DNA of 64,000 bases, from positions 1-64,000 of the forward strand of contig NZ_JABJXT010000018.1 of assembly GCF_013155295.1 (NCBI RefSeq), given 5' to 3'. Below are positions 27,497 to 36,888 of the stretch, one piece after another. Each line of letters starts with the position of its first letter. Positions within the stretch are counted from its first letter, which is position 1. The notes under the pieces are model-generated. The model was not told the origin of the DNA and did no database searches. It saw nothing but the letters and a program-made list of their open reading frames with translations. This stretch comes from Pseudogemmobacter hezensis. GTDB lineage: Bacteria; Pseudomonadota; Alphaproteobacteria; Rhodobacterales; Rhodobacteraceae. The translations under genes and the position numbers were made by a program.

Positions 27497-28306
27497 ATGA
27501 CAGCGATTGCTTTGACCATTGCAGGGTCCGATTCCGGCGGCGGGGCCGGGATCCAGGCCGATCTGAAAAGCTTCGCCGCTTTCGGCGTCTACGGCGCCAG
27601 TGTGCTGAGCGCGATCACCGCGCAAAACACCCGGGCGGTGACGGCGGTGATGATGCTGCCGCCCGCGCTGGTCGAGGCGCAGCTGGCGGCGGTATTCGAT
27701 GATCTGCGGGTCGGGGCGGTGAAAATCGGCATGCTCGGCACGCCAGAGCTGGTCGAAACCGTGGCCCGCCACCTGCAGGGCCAGGACCTGCGGGCGCGGG
27801 GTATCGCGCTGGTGGTCGATCCGGTGATGGTGGCGAAATCGGGCGACAGGCTGCTGGCGGCTGAGGCCGTGGCGGCGCTGCGCGAGCATCTTCTGCCGCT
27901 GGCGGATCTTTTGACGCCGAACCTGCCAGAGGCCGCTGATCTGCTGGGGCTTGCCCAGGCTGACGGCCCCGTGGCCCAGGCTGAACAGGGCCAGCGCCTG
28001 CGGGGGCTGGGGCCAGCCTGGGTGCTGATGAAGGGCGGGCATGGCGAGGGCGTCGATTGCACCGACCTGCTGATCGGGCCGCAAACCCATGTTTTCACAG
28101 CCAAACGACAGCATACCCGCAATACCCATGGCACCGGATGCAGCTATGCGGCGGGGGTTGCGGCGGGGCTTGCGCAGGGGCTGGCGATGCCTGAGGCGGT
28201 GGCCCGGGCGCATCACTGGCTGCAGGGCGCGATTGCGGCGGCAGACCGGCTGCAGGTCGGCTCGGGTCACGGCCCGGTGCATCATTTCCACGCATTCGGG
28301 GGCTGA
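27497..28306 (+). CDS. thiD: Hydroxymethylpyrimidine (phosphate) kinase
   Basis: Phosphorylates HMP and HMP-phosphate to HMP pyrophosphate. The 269-residue ribokinase-fold protein opens with [20 protein letters not shown], then [38 protein letters not shown] and the anion hole [20 protein letters not shown]. It is the first gene of the operon and the direct target of the TPP riboswitch. The stop is 1 bp from the thiO start. Confidence 0.96.
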   Translation: MTAIALTIAGSDSGGGAGIQADLKSFAAFGVYGASVLSAITAQNTRAVTAVMMLPPALVEAQLAAVFDDLRVGAVKIGMLGTPELVETVARHLQGQDLRARGIALVVDPVMVAKSGDRLLAAEAVAALREHLLPLADLLTPNLPEAADLLGLAQADGPVAQAEQGQRLRGLGPAWVLMKGGHGEGVDCTDLLIGPQTHVFTAKRQHTRNTHGTGCSYAAGVAAGLAQGLAMPEAVARAHHWLQGAIAAADRLQVGSGHGPVHHFHAFGG

Positions 28307-28307
28307 G

Positions 28308-29312
28308 ATGGGGCAGATCCATATCCTCGGCGCGGGCGTCATGGGGCTGGTGATGGCGACCGAGCTGGCGGCGCGGGGCCATCAGATCAGCATCAGCGAC
28401 CCGGCGGGCGGCCCGGGGCCGGGGGCCTGTTCCTGGTGGGCGGGCGGCATGCTTGCCCCTGAATGTGAGGCCGAATCCGCCGAAGAACCCGTGGCCCGGC
28501 TGGGGGCCGAGGCCGCTGCCTGGTGGCAAAAGCACAGCGGCTGCGTCTCTTACCAGGGCACGCTGGTGCTGGCCGATCCGCGCGACCGCGCCGATCTTTC
28601 GCGCTTTGCGCGGCTGACAAAGGGGCATCAAACGCTTGATGAGGCGGGGATTTCCGCGCTGGAACCCGATCTTGCAGGCCGCTTTCGCCAGGGGCTTTTC
28701 TTCGCGGATGAGGCGCATCTGGCACCAAGGGCCGCGCTGAAAGCACTGGTCGCAGGGCTTGCGGCGCGGGGCATCACCATCACCGCCGCGCCGCCCGCAA
28801 AGCCCGCGCTGACCACCGCGCTGACCCCCACGCTGACCATCGACTGCCGGGGGCTCGCCGCCCGTGATCAGCTGACCGATCTGCGCGGCGTGCGCGGCGA
28901 GATGCTGCTGATCCGCTGCGAGGGCGTGACCCTGTCGCGCCCGGTGCGCCTTTTGCATCCGCGCATCCCGCTTTACATCGTGCCGCGCGGCGATGGCGTT
29001 TTCATGCTGGGCGCGACGATGATCGAAAGCGATCTGCGCGGCGCCATCACCCTGCGCTCGATGATGGAGCTGATGGCGGCCGCCTGGGCGATCCATCCCG
29101 GTTTTGGCGAGGCCGCGCTGATCGCCACCGGGGCCGATGCCCGCCCCGCTTTCCCCGACAATCTGCCGCGCCTGATCCGCCGGGGCGATGTGCTTTTCGC
29201 CAATGGCCTTTACCGCCACGGTTTTTTGCTGTCGCCCGCCACGGCGCGGATGGCGGCCGAGCATATCGAGACCGGCGCGCAGCCTGAATTCTTGCATGAG
29301 GTAAGCCCATGA
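28308..29312 (+). CDS. thiO: Glycine oxidase ThiO
   Basis: FAD enzyme that oxidises glycine to iminoacetate (dehydroglycine) for the thiazole ring under aerobic conditions. The 334-residue product starts MGQIHILGAGVMGLVMATEL (FAD dinucleotide fold), has the CSWWAGGMLAPECEAE segment typical of ThiO, and ends with the FANGLYRHGFLLSPATAR FAD-contact region. A short degenerate repeat (PALTTALTPTLTI, residues 164–176) is present. It is placed between thiD and thiS and overlaps thiS by ATGA. Confidence 0.9.
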   Translation: MGQIHILGAGVMGLVMATELAARGHQISISDPAGGPGPGACSWWAGGMLAPECEAESAEEPVARLGAEAAAWWQKHSGCVSYQGTLVLADPRDRADLSRFARLTKGHQTLDEAGISALEPDLAGRFRQGLFFADEAHLAPRAALKALVAGLAARGITITAAPPAKPALTTALTPTLTIDCRGLAARDQLTDLRGVRGEMLLIRCEGVTLSRPVRLLHPRIPLYIVPRGDGVFMLGATMIESDLRGAITLRSMMELMAAAWAIHPGFGEAALIATGADARPAFPDNLPRLIRRGDVLFANGLYRHGFLLSPATARMAAEHIETGAQPEFLHEVSP

Positions 29313-29503
29313 AAATATTCGTAAACGGCGAGGCGCGTCAGACGCAGGCGCAGACCCTGGCCGAGCTTTTGGCCGAGCAGGGCTTTGGCCCGGCGGTGGC
29401 GACCGCGCTGAATGAGGGTTTTGTCCCGAAAGACAGCCGCGCCGATACTGCCCTCTCTGAGGGCGACCGGGTCGAGGTTCTTGCCGCGATGCAGGGGGGC
29501 TGA
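29309..29503 (+). CDS. thiS: Sulfur carrier protein ThiS
   Basis: A 64-residue beta-grasp protein ending in the Gly-Gly that is adenylated by ThiF and converted to thiocarboxylate. [11 protein letters not shown] and [12 protein letters not shown] mark its ends. The start overlaps the thiO stop. Confidence 0.95.
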   Translation: MKIFVNGEARQTQAQTLAELLAEQGFGPAVATALNEGFVPKDSRADTALSEGDRVEVLAAMQGG

Positions 29504-29504
29504 G

Positions 29505-30269
29505 ATGCCGGTTTTCTACGGAACCCATATAGAGAGCCCACTGATGCTGGGCACGGCGCAATACCCCTCGCCAAAGATCATGGCTGAGGCTTTTCGCACC
29601 TCAAAAGCCGGGATCGCCACGGTCTCGCTCAGGCGCGAGCAGCGCAGCGGCCAGGATTTCCGCGCCCTTATCGCGGCGCTTTCGGTGCATATCCTGCCCA
29701 ATACCGCCGGGTGCCACAGTGTCAAAGAGGCTGTGACCACCGCGCATATGGCGCGAGAGCTGTTCCAGACCGACTGGATCAAGCTTGAGGTGATCGGCAA
29801 CAGCGACACCCTGCAGCCCGATGTTTTCGCCCTGGTCGAGGCGGCGCAGATCCTTTGCGCCGAGGGCTTCAGGGTGTTCCCCTATACGACCGAGGATCTG
29901 GGCGTTTGCGAACGTCTGGTGCAGGCGGGATGCGAGGTTCTGATGCCCTGGGGGGCGCCGATAGGCTCTGGCCGGGGGCTGATGAACCCCTATGGGCTGC
30001 GCATGCTGCGGGCGCATTTCCCCGATCAGGTGCTGGTCGTCGATGCGGGGATCGGGCTGCCCTCACATGCGGCGGCCGCGATGGAGCTGGGCTATGACGC
30101 GGTGCTTCTGAACACGGCGGTGGCGAAGGCGGGTGATCCGGTTGCGATGGCGGGCGCGATGGCGCTGGCGGTGCAGGCGGGGCAGCTGGCGGCCCGCGCA
30201 ATCCCGATGGAGCCGCGCGATATGGCCGCCCCCTCGACCCCGGTGCTGGGCCAGGGGCTGCTGGCATGA
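29505..30269 (+). CDS. thiG: Thiazole synthase
   Basis: Builds the thiazole phosphate from deoxyxylulose phosphate, iminoacetate and ThiS thiocarboxylate. The 254-residue TIM-barrel protein has [14 protein letters not shown], the catalytic Lys in [29 protein letters not shown] and [21 protein letters not shown] with the phosphate-binding loops. It begins 1 bp after thiS and overlaps thiE by 4 bp. Confidence 0.96.
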   Translation: MPVFYGTHIESPLMLGTAQYPSPKIMAEAFRTSKAGIATVSLRREQRSGQDFRALIAALSVHILPNTAGCHSVKEAVTTAHMARELFQTDWIKLEVIGNSDTLQPDVFALVEAAQILCAEGFRVFPYTTEDLGVCERLVQAGCEVLMPWGAPIGSGRGLMNPYGLRMLRAHFPDQVLVVDAGIGLPSHAAAAMELGYDAVLLNTAVAKAGDPVAMAGAMALAVQAGQLAARAIPMEPRDMAAPSTPVLGQGLLA

Positions 30270-30892
30270 GCGCGGTCACCGATCAGACAGGGCAGGGGCC
30301 GCTGCCGCGCTTTTACCCGATTTTTGACCACCCCGACTGGCTGCAGCGGATGCTGCCTTTGGGCGTGCGTTTTGTGCAGCTGCGGCTGAAAGATCGCCCC
30401 GTGTCTGAGCTGCGGGCGATGATCCGCGCAGGCCAGGACCTGGCCCGGGCGCATGGGGCCACGCTGATCATCAACGATCACTGGCAGCTGGCGATTGAAG
30501 AGGGCTGCGACTGGGTTCATCTGGGACAGGAGGATCTGGACCAGGCCGATCCGGCGGCGATCCGCGCGGCGGGGCTGCGTCTTGGCGTCTCGACCCATGA
30601 CCGGGCCGAGCTGGCGCGGGCGCTGACGCTTTCGCCGGATTACATCGCGCTTGGTCCGGTCTGGCCGACGATCCTGAAGCAGATGAAATGGCACGCCCAG
30701 GGCGTGGAAAAGCTGACACGGTGGAAGGCGCAGATCGGCGCGGTGCCGCTGGTGGCGATTGGCGGGCTGACGCCTCAACGCGCGGATCTGGCGCTGGCGG
30801 CGGGGGCCGATCTGGTCTCGGTGGTGACAGATATCACGCTGAACCCCGACCCCGAGGCGCGGGTCCGCGAATGGCTGGGGCATCTGGCATGA
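30266..30892 (+). CDS. thiE: Thiamine-phosphate synthase
   Basis: Joins HMP pyrophosphate to thiazole phosphate. The 208-residue barrel has [40 protein letters not shown] followed by [28 protein letters not shown] and [20 protein letters not shown]. It overlaps neighbours on both sides by four bases. Confidence 0.93.
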   Translation: MSAVTDQTGQGPLPRFYPIFDHPDWLQRMLPLGVRFVQLRLKDRPVSELRAMIRAGQDLARAHGATLIINDHWQLAIEEGCDWVHLGQEDLDQADPAAIRAAGLRLGVSTHDRAELARALTLSPDYIALGPVWPTILKQMKWHAQGVEKLTRWKAQIGAVPLVAIGGLTPQRADLALAAGADLVSVVTDITLNPDPEARVREWLGHLA

Positions 30893-31878
30893 ACCGCTAT
30901 CAGCGTCAGATCCAGCTGCCAGAGATTGGCCTGGCGGGGCAGGCGGCTTTCAGCCGCGCCCGGGTTCTGGTTGTGGGGGCGGGCGGCCTGGGCGTTCCCG
31001 TGCTGCAATATCTGGCCGGGGCCGGGATTGGCGAGATCACCCTGATCGACCCTGATCTGGTGTCGGAAAGCAATCTGCACCGGCAGGTGATTTACGGCGA
31101 ATCCATCGGCCAGCCCAAGGCTGAGGCTGCGGCCGGGGTGTTGCATGGCCTGAACCCCAGCATGCGCGTCACTGCGCATAAGGCCTGTCTTGATCCGCTG
31201 AATGCGCCGGATTTTGTGGCGGCGGCGGATTTGGTTCTTGACTGCGCGGACAGTTTCGCGGCCAGCTATATATTGTCAGATCAATGCCTTGTGCTGGGAA
31301 AGCCGCTGATCTCGGCCTCGGTCCTGGGGCTGTCGGGCTATGTCGGCGGGTTTTGCGGCGGTGCGCCCTCGCTCAGGGCGGTGTTTCCGCAGCTGCCCGA
31401 AAGCCTCGCTAGCTGTGAAAGCGCGGGCGTGCTGGGCCCGGTCGTGGGCATGTTCGGTACGATGATGGCGCAGATGGCGCTGGCGCAGCTGGCGGGGATC
31501 GGGGCCTCGCCTCTGGGGCAGCTGACCCGCTTTGACATGCAAAACTGGCGCTTTTCGGCGTTTCGTTTCACAGGGGCACCCGAGCCCGCGACCCATCACC
31601 CCTTTATCGCCGCCGCGACGACCGGCCCCGCTGATTGCGTGATCGAGCTGCGCCCCGAAACGGAGGCCCCGCGCCCGGTGACGCCGCAGGCGCATCGCAT
31701 CCCGCCAAACCAGCTGACGGCGACGCTTTTGCGAAAGATCGCGCCTGATCCTGGGCAGCGGCTGGTGCTGGCCTGCCGCTCGGGCCTCAGGGCCTGGCGT
31801 GCGGCGGATCTGCTGCGACCGCTTATTCCAAACCAGATCGCGCTGATCGCCGATCCGCAAACCGGAGACCAATCATGA
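30889..31878 (+). CDS. thiF: ThiF adenylyltransferase fused to a rhodanese-like domain
   Basis: E1-like enzyme that adenylates the ThiS C-terminus. Residues 1–240 hold the Rossmann ATP loop VLVVGAGGLGVPVLQYLAGA, IDPDLVSESNLHRQVIY and the LASCESAGVLGPVVG segment with a conserved Cys. Residues about 265–329 form a rhodanese-like module ending RLVLACRSGLRAWRAADLL, with CRSGLRA as the persulfide loop. The fusion would deliver sulfur directly to ThiS. The first CxxC zinc pair common in ThiF/MoeB is not visible. It overlaps the binding-protein gene by four bases. Confidence 0.9.
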   Translation: MNRYQRQIQLPEIGLAGQAAFSRARVLVVGAGGLGVPVLQYLAGAGIGEITLIDPDLVSESNLHRQVIYGESIGQPKAEAAAGVLHGLNPSMRVTAHKACLDPLNAPDFVAAADLVLDCADSFAASYILSDQCLVLGKPLISASVLGLSGYVGGFCGGAPSLRAVFPQLPESLASCESAGVLGPVVGMFGTMMAQMALAQLAGIGASPLGQLTRFDMQNWRFSAFRFTGAPEPATHHPFIAAATTGPADCVIELRPETEAPRPVTPQAHRIPPNQLTATLLRKIAPDPGQRLVLACRSGLRAWRAADLLRPLIPNQIALIADPQTGDQS

Positions 31879-32864
31879 CCCGCATCGCATTTGCGTTTTG
31901 CGCAGCCCTGGCCGCGCCCGCCCTCGCGCCCGCCCTCGTGCCCGGCCTTGCCCTGGCCGAAACTCCAGCGACTGAGCCTGACCTGCAGCCGCTGACCCTG
32001 ATCCTGGACTGGTATGTAAACCCCGATCACGCGCCGATCATCCTGGCGCAGGAACTGGGCTATTTCCGCGACGCGGGCCTGCAGGTTGAGATCATTCCCC
32101 CCGCCGATCCCAGCGAGCCGCCAAAGCTGGTGGCGGCGGGCCAGGCGGATCTGGCGGTTTCATATCAGCCGCAGCTGCATCTGCAGGTGCATGAGGGGCT
32201 GCCGCTGATCCGGGTCGGCACGCTGGTTGCGACGCCGCTGAATTGCCTGATGGTGGATGCGGGCGGCCCGGTGCAAAGCCTTGGGGATCTGAAGGGCAAG
32301 AAGATCGGCTATTCGGTCTCGGGTGTCGAATCGGCGGTGATGGTGGCGATGCTGGGCTCGGTGGGGTTGGCGGCGGCTGATGTTGAAATGGTGAACGTCA
32401 ACTGGTCGCTGACGCCCGCGCTGATGACGGGGCAGGTCGATGCGGTGATCGGGGCCTTTCGCAATTTTGAGCTGACGCAGATGCGGCTGGCGGGCGGAAA
32501 TGGGCGCTGTTTCTACCCCGAAGAGGCCGGGCTTCCCGCCTATGACGAGCTGATCTATGTCGCGCGGCCTGATTTCGACCCTGGCCCGATCAACCGCTTT
32601 CTGGCCGCGACCGAACGGGCGACCAGCTATATGATCAACCATCCCGAAGAGGCCTATGCGCGTTTCGCGGCCACCGCGCCGGATCTGTCAGACCCGCTGA
32701 ACGCCCAGGCTTTCCTTGATACGCTGCCGCGCTTTGCCCATTCCCCGGCTGCGCTGGATCATGGCCGCTATGCCCGGTTTGAGGCTTTCTTGCATGAGGC
32801 CGGGCTGATCGGCACCCCCCTTCCGGTGGCCGATCTGGCCCGCGATCCGGGTGCCGCACCATGA
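31875..32864 (+). CDS. Thiamin-pyrimidine ABC transporter, periplasmic binding protein (ThiY-like)
   Basis: An NMT1/ThiY-like solute receptor of 329 residues. The signal peptide is long and contains an Ala-Pro repeat (residues 10–30, APALAPALVPGLALAE). The mature part has LILDWYVNPDHAPIILAQEL, VAAGQADLAVSYQPQL, LKGKKIGYSVSGVESAVMV and the VDAVIGAFRNFE hinge. Relatives bind formylaminopyrimidine or HMP. The adjacent tenA, ATPase and permease genes complete a ThiXYZ-TenA salvage module. Confidence 0.88.
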   Translation: MTRIAFAFCAALAAPALAPALVPGLALAETPATEPDLQPLTLILDWYVNPDHAPIILAQELGYFRDAGLQVEIIPPADPSEPPKLVAAGQADLAVSYQPQLHLQVHEGLPLIRVGTLVATPLNCLMVDAGGPVQSLGDLKGKKIGYSVSGVESAVMVAMLGSVGLAAADVEMVNVNWSLTPALMTGQVDAVIGAFRNFELTQMRLAGGNGRCFYPEEAGLPAYDELIYVARPDFDPGPINRFLAATERATSYMINHPEEAYARFAATAPDLSDPLNAQAFLDTLPRFAHSPAALDHGRYARFEAFLHEAGLIGTPLPVADLARDPGAAP

Positions 32865-33544
32865 ACGCAGGCCCCCCCGATTATGGCCAGGGATTCCAAG
32901 CCCTCAGATCCTCTTGCCCCGGTGAATGGCAGGCCTATACGCAGCATGAGTTTGTGCAGGGCCTCGCAGATGGCAGCCTGCCGCAAAGCGGGTTCCTGAC
33001 CTATCTGCGCCAGGATTATATCTTCCTGATCCATTTTTCCCGCGCCTGGTCGCTGGCGGTGGTCAAGGCGGGCAACCTTGCTGAGATGCAGGCCGCCAGC
33101 GCCACCGTTCATGGGCTTTTGCATCACGAAATGGCGCTGCATCGGCGGATCTGTGCGGGTCATGGCATTGATGCCGCCAGTCTTGAGGCCACCGAAGAGG
33201 CGCCCGAGAACCTGGCCTATACGCGCTATGTGCTGGATGCGGGCCTCAGCGGCGATTTCCTTGATCTTCTGGCCGCGCTTTTGCCCTGCGTGCTTGGCTA
33301 TGGTGAGATCGGGGCGCGGCTTTTGCCCGGGGCTTCGGGCTCGCGTTACGGTGACTGGATCACGACCTATGGCGGGGCCGGGTATCAGGCGATCTGCCAT
33401 GAGGCGGGGGCGCTTTTCGACCGGGCGGTCAGGGCGCGACTGGGCGACAGCCCCCGCAGCCTGCCGCGCTGGCAGGGGCTTGAGCGACACTTTCGCATGG
33501 CCACCCGGCTTGAGGCTGCATTCTGGGGGATCGGGTTGGGATGA
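32861..33544 (+). CDS. tenA: Aminopyrimidine aminohydrolase TenA
   Basis: Hydrolyses the amino group of degraded thiamin pyrimidine, returning HMP. A 227-residue all-helical protein with FLTYLRQDYIFLIHFSRAWS, HHEMALHRRICAGHGID, and LLPCVLGYGEIG carrying the active-site Cys of the TenA_C subgroup. EAAFWGIGLG closes the protein. It lies inside the transporter genes, overlapping both flanking frames by 4 bp. Confidence 0.9.
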   Translation: MNAGPPDYGQGFQALRSSCPGEWQAYTQHEFVQGLADGSLPQSGFLTYLRQDYIFLIHFSRAWSLAVVKAGNLAEMQAASATVHGLLHHEMALHRRICAGHGIDAASLEATEEAPENLAYTRYVLDAGLSGDFLDLLAALLPCVLGYGEIGARLLPGASGSRYGDWITTYGGAGYQAICHEAGALFDRAVRARLGDSPRSLPRWQGLERHFRMATRLEAAFWGIGLG

Positions 33545-34251
33545 ACGGCCCGCTGATCCTGGAGGGCGAGGCCTGTCTCGCTGGCGCGCGGCTGTTCCCG
33601 CCGCTGCGGCTGACGCTGCAGCCGGGGAAATGGCTGACGCTGCTGGGGCCCTCGGGGGTGGGGAAAACCACGCTTTTGCGGTTGATCGCAGGCCTTCCGG
33701 TGGCGGCAGAGTTTCGCGGCCAGATCACAGGTGCCCGGCCTGCGGCGCTGATGGCGCAGGATCCGGGGCTTTTGCCCTGGGCGACGGTTGCGCAAAACAT
33801 CACCCTGGGGCCGAGGCTGCGCGGAACACGGCCTGATCAGGCGCGATTGCAGGCAATCCTGGACCAGACGGGCCTGGCAGATCACGCGCAAAAGCGGCCT
33901 GCCCAGCTTTCGGGCGGGCAGCGCCAGCGGGCCGCACTGGCCCGCGCCCTGATGGAGGATCGCCCGCTTTTCCTGCTGGATGAGCCATTCTCGGCGCTGG
34001 ATATCGCGCTGCGCCACCGCATGCAGGATCTGACCGCCAGCCTTTTGCGCGACCATATGGTGCTGATGATCAGCCATGACCCGGCCGAGGCAGCCCGGCT
34101 TTCCGACCATATATATGTGCTGACCCGGGCCGGGCTGCAGCAGGTCAGCCCGCCCGCTGATGATGGCCGGCTGCGCCCGCGCCCATTGGACGGGCCGGAT
34201 ACCCGCCGCTGCGAGGCAGAGCTGATCGCGCTTTTGATGGCGGCCACATGA
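33541..34251 (+). CDS. Thiamin-precursor ABC transporter, ATP-binding protein (ThiZ-like)
   Basis: A 236-residue ABC ATPase: Walker A LLGPSGVGKTTLLRLIAGLP, Q-loop AALMAQDPGLLPWATVAQNI, signature AQLSGGQRQRAALARALM, Walker B LFLLDEPFSALD and H-loop LMISHDPAEAA. Pairs with the permease encoded next and the ThiY-like receptor upstream. Confidence 0.9.
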   Translation: MNGPLILEGEACLAGARLFPPLRLTLQPGKWLTLLGPSGVGKTTLLRLIAGLPVAAEFRGQITGARPAALMAQDPGLLPWATVAQNITLGPRLRGTRPDQARLQAILDQTGLADHAQKRPAQLSGGQRQRAALARALMEDRPLFLLDEPFSALDIALRHRMQDLTASLLRDHMVLMISHDPAEAARLSDHIYVLTRAGLQQVSPPADDGRLRPRPLDGPDTRRCEAELIALLMAAT

Positions 34252-34276
34252 GGGGCGCGGGATTGAGGGGCGCGAC

Positions 34277-35008
34277 ATGATCCGGGCGGCACTGATCTTT
34301 TGCACGCTGATCGGGATATGGCAGGGTGTGATCTGGCTGACCGCCCTGCCGCCCTTTTTGCTGCCCGCCCCCCGCGCGGTGGCAGGGGCGCTTTGGTCCC
34401 ATCGGGCCGAGCTTGGCGCGGCATCCCTGCGCACCGGGGCCGAGACGATCTTAGGTTTTGCCCTTGGCGCGGTGATCGGCATTGGCCTTGCGCTGCTGAT
34501 GGCGGCCTCAGCTTTTGTGGCCCGCTGGATCCGGCCCGTGGTGGTGATCTCGCAAACGATCCCGATCTTTGCGCTGGCCCCGATCCTGACGCTCTGGCTG
34601 GGATATGGCATGGCGCCAAAGCTGGCGGTGGTGGCGCTGATCAGCTTTTTCCCAATCGCAGGCGCGCTTTATGACGGGCTGCAGCGGGTGCCTGCGGCGC
34701 GGCTGGATCTGGCCCAGGTGATGGGGGCTGGCGGGGGCGTGACGCTTTTCAGGATCCGGCTGCCCTCGGCGCTGCCGGATCTGGCCAGCGGGCTGCGGCT
34801 GGCGGCGGTGCTGGCGCCCGTGGGCGCGGTGATCGGCGAATGGGTCGGAGGCTCGCAGGGGCTGGGGGCGGTGATGCTGCATGCGAATGGCCGGATGCGC
34901 ATTGATCTGGTCTTTGCCAGCCTTGCGCTGGTGGTGGCGCTGTCGCTTGCCTTCCAGGCGCTGGTCAGCAGGGGCCTCGCCGCCCGGCTGGAACGGTTCG
35001 CCGGATGA
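34277..35008 (+). CDS. Thiamin-precursor ABC transporter, permease (ThiX-like)
   Basis: A 243-residue permease of the nitrate/taurine/HMP type with about six membrane segments and the cytoplasmic EAA-like loop ALYDGLQRVPAARLDLAQVM followed by GAGGGVTLFRIRLPSALPDL. GEWVGGSQGLGAVMLHA is near the C-terminus. It is the last gene of the operon; a hairpin follows within 13 bp. Confidence 0.9.
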   Translation: MIRAALIFCTLIGIWQGVIWLTALPPFLLPAPRAVAGALWSHRAELGAASLRTGAETILGFALGAVIGIGLALLMAASAFVARWIRPVVVISQTIPIFALAPILTLWLGYGMAPKLAVVALISFFPIAGALYDGLQRVPAARLDLAQVMGAGGGVTLFRIRLPSALPDLASGLRLAAVLAPVGAVIGEWVGGSQGLGAVMLHANGRMRIDLVFASLALVVALSLAFQALVSRGLAARLERFAG

Positions 35009-35020
35009 GAGCGGGGGCTG

Positions 35021-35054
35021 AAAGCGGGGGGCCTGGAAATCCGCCCCCCGCTTT
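35021..35054. terminator. Terminator between thiX and glmS
   Basis: Stem aaagcggggggc/gccccccgcttt (35021–35032 with 35043–35054), 10-base loop. It lies between converging genes and can serve both strands; T-tracts are short. Confidence 0.75.
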
Positions 35055-35060
35055 ATCAGG

Positions 35061-36884
35061 TCACTCGACCGTCACCGATTTCGCCAGATTGCGCGGCTGA
35101 TCGACATCGGTGCCTTTGGCAATCGCGGTGTGATAGGCCAGCAGCTGCACGGGCACCGCATAAAGGATCGGGGCCCAGACCGGATCGACCTCGGGCAGGG
35201 TCAGCTGCGCCCAGGTGCCTTCGCCAGCCTCATGCACGCCCCTGGCGTCCGAGACCAACAGCACCTTGCCATGACGCGCCATCACCTCTTGCATATTCGA
35301 CACCGTCTTGTCGAAAAGCGGGTCCGAGGGGGCCAGAACGATCACCGGCACCTTTTCATCGATCAGCGCGATGGGGCCGTGTTTCAACTCACCCGATGCA
35401 TAACCTTCGGCGTGGATGTAGCTGATTTCTTTCAGTTTCAGCGCGCCCTCCAGCGCCATCGGGAACATCGGTCCGCGCCCGAGGAACAGGATGTCGGTGG
35501 CCTTCGCCAGCTCATTGGCGATATCGGCGATCTGCTCGGAATGGGACAGCGCCGCATTCATCAGCCCCGGCAGATTGCGCAGCCCGGCGATATGGGCGGC
35601 CAGATCTGCGGCGCTGATCCGGCCGCGATCCGCTGCCGCCTTCAGCGCCATCAGCGCCAACACCAGAAGCTGACAGCTGAAGGCCTTGGTCGAGGCGACG
35701 CCGATCTCGGCCCCGGCCAGAATGGGCAGCGCCAGATCGCTTTCGCGGGCAATCGAAGAGGTCGGCACATTGACCACCGAGACGACTTTCGCCACCCGCT
35801 CTTTCACATGGCGCAGCGCGGCCAGGGTGTCGGCCGTCTCGCCCGACTGGCTGACGAAAAGCGCCATCGAGCGATCAGAAAGCACCGGCTCACGATAGCG
35901 GAACTCGGATGCGACATCGATTTCAGCCGGGATTCCCGCGATCTGCTCGAACCAGTATTTCGCCACATGGGTCGCATAGCTTGCGGTGCCACAGGCCACC
36001 ATGACCACCCGGTCAATCTGTGAGAAATCAAGACCTTCGGGCAGGTTCAGGGCCGGATTTGCGCCCGATCCGGTGTAATGGCGCAGCGCATCGGCCAGAA
36101 CGACAGGCTGTTCGGCGATTTCCTTGGCCATGAAATGCTTATAGCCGCCCTTTTCCACCCGGGTCGCACCGACCTGGATCACCGTCTCGGCGCGGTTGGC
36201 GCGGCGGTCTTCGGCGTCAAAAATCTCTGCGCCCTTGCGGGTGATCACCGCCCAGTCACCCTCTTCGAGATAGGTGATGCGGTCGGTCATCGGCGCCAGC
36301 GCAATCGCGTCAGAGCCGACGAACATCTCACCGTCACCACGGCCAATCGCCAGCGGGCTGCCCTTGCGGGCGCAGATCATCAGATCATCCTCACCCTCAA
36401 AGAGGATGCAAAGCGCGAAGGCCCCATCAAGACGCTTCAGCGTGGCGCGGGTGGCCTCAACCGGGGCAGAGCCGCCGTCCATCGCGCGTTTCAGCAAAAG
36501 CGCGACGGTCTCGGTGTCGGTCTCGGATTCCTGGATATAGCCATCTGCGGCCAGCTCTTCGCGCAGGGCGCGGAAGTTCTCGATAATGCCGTTATGGACC
36601 ACCGCCACGCTGCCTGCGCGATGGGGATGGGCGTTAAGCACGGTCGCCGCGCCATGGGTGGCCCAGCGGGTATGGCCGATGCCCGATTTCCCGGCCAGCG
36701 GCTCATGCACCAGCAGGTCGGAAAGGTTGACCAGCTTGCCCACCGCCCGCCTGCGATCCAGCACGCCATTGTTGATGGTGGCGATCCCGGCGGAATCGTA
36801 ACCGCGATACTCCAGCCGCTTCAGCCCCTCGACCAAAAGCGGCGCCACCTCATGATTGCCAAGCACACCTACAATACCGCACAT
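35061..36884 (-). CDS. glmS: Glutamine–fructose-6-phosphate aminotransferase
   Basis: Makes glucosamine 6-phosphate for peptidoglycan and LPS. The 607-residue protein starts MCGIVGVLGN, so the second-residue Cys is the glutaminase nucleophile. IGHTRWATHGAAT, VVHNGIIENFRAL and the SIS domains (ACGTASYATHVAKYWFEQIA, VSQSGETADTLAAL, HAEGYASGELKHGPIAL) follow, and the C-terminus is AKSVTVE. It is 4 bp downstream of glmU, giving a glmUS operon. No glmS ribozyme space exists between them. Confidence 0.98.
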   Translation of the reverse strand: MCGIVGVLGNHEVAPLLVEGLKRLEYRGYDSAGIATINNGVLDRRRAVGKLVNLSDLLVHEPLAGKSGIGHTRWATHGAATVLNAHPHRAGSVAVVHNGIIENFRALREELAADGYIQESETDTETVALLLKRAMDGGSAPVEATRATLKRLDGAFALCILFEGEDDLMICARKGSPLAIGRGDGEMFVGSDAIALAPMTDRITYLEEGDWAVITRKGAEIFDAEDRRANRAETVIQVGATRVEKGGYKHFMAKEIAEQPVVLADALRHYTGSGANPALNLPEGLDFSQIDRVVMVACGTASYATHVAKYWFEQIAGIPAEIDVASEFRYREPVLSDRSMALFVSQSGETADTLAALRHVKERVAKVVSVVNVPTSSIARESDLALPILAGAEIGVASTKAFSCQLLVLALMALKAAADRGRISAADLAAHIAGLRNLPGLMNAALSHSEQIADIANELAKATDILFLGRGPMFPMALEGALKLKEISYIHAEGYASGELKHGPIALIDEKVPVIVLAPSDPLFDKTVSNMQEVMARHGKVLLVSDARGVHEAGEGTWAQLTLPEVDPVWAPILYAVPVQLLAYHTAIAKGTDVDQPRNLAKSVTVE

Positions 36885-36888
36885 GAGA

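Noticed and set aside
28095-29561. 488-codon minus-strand frame opposite thiO and thiS
   Set aside because: GC-rich antisense shadow; thiO and thiS are certain.
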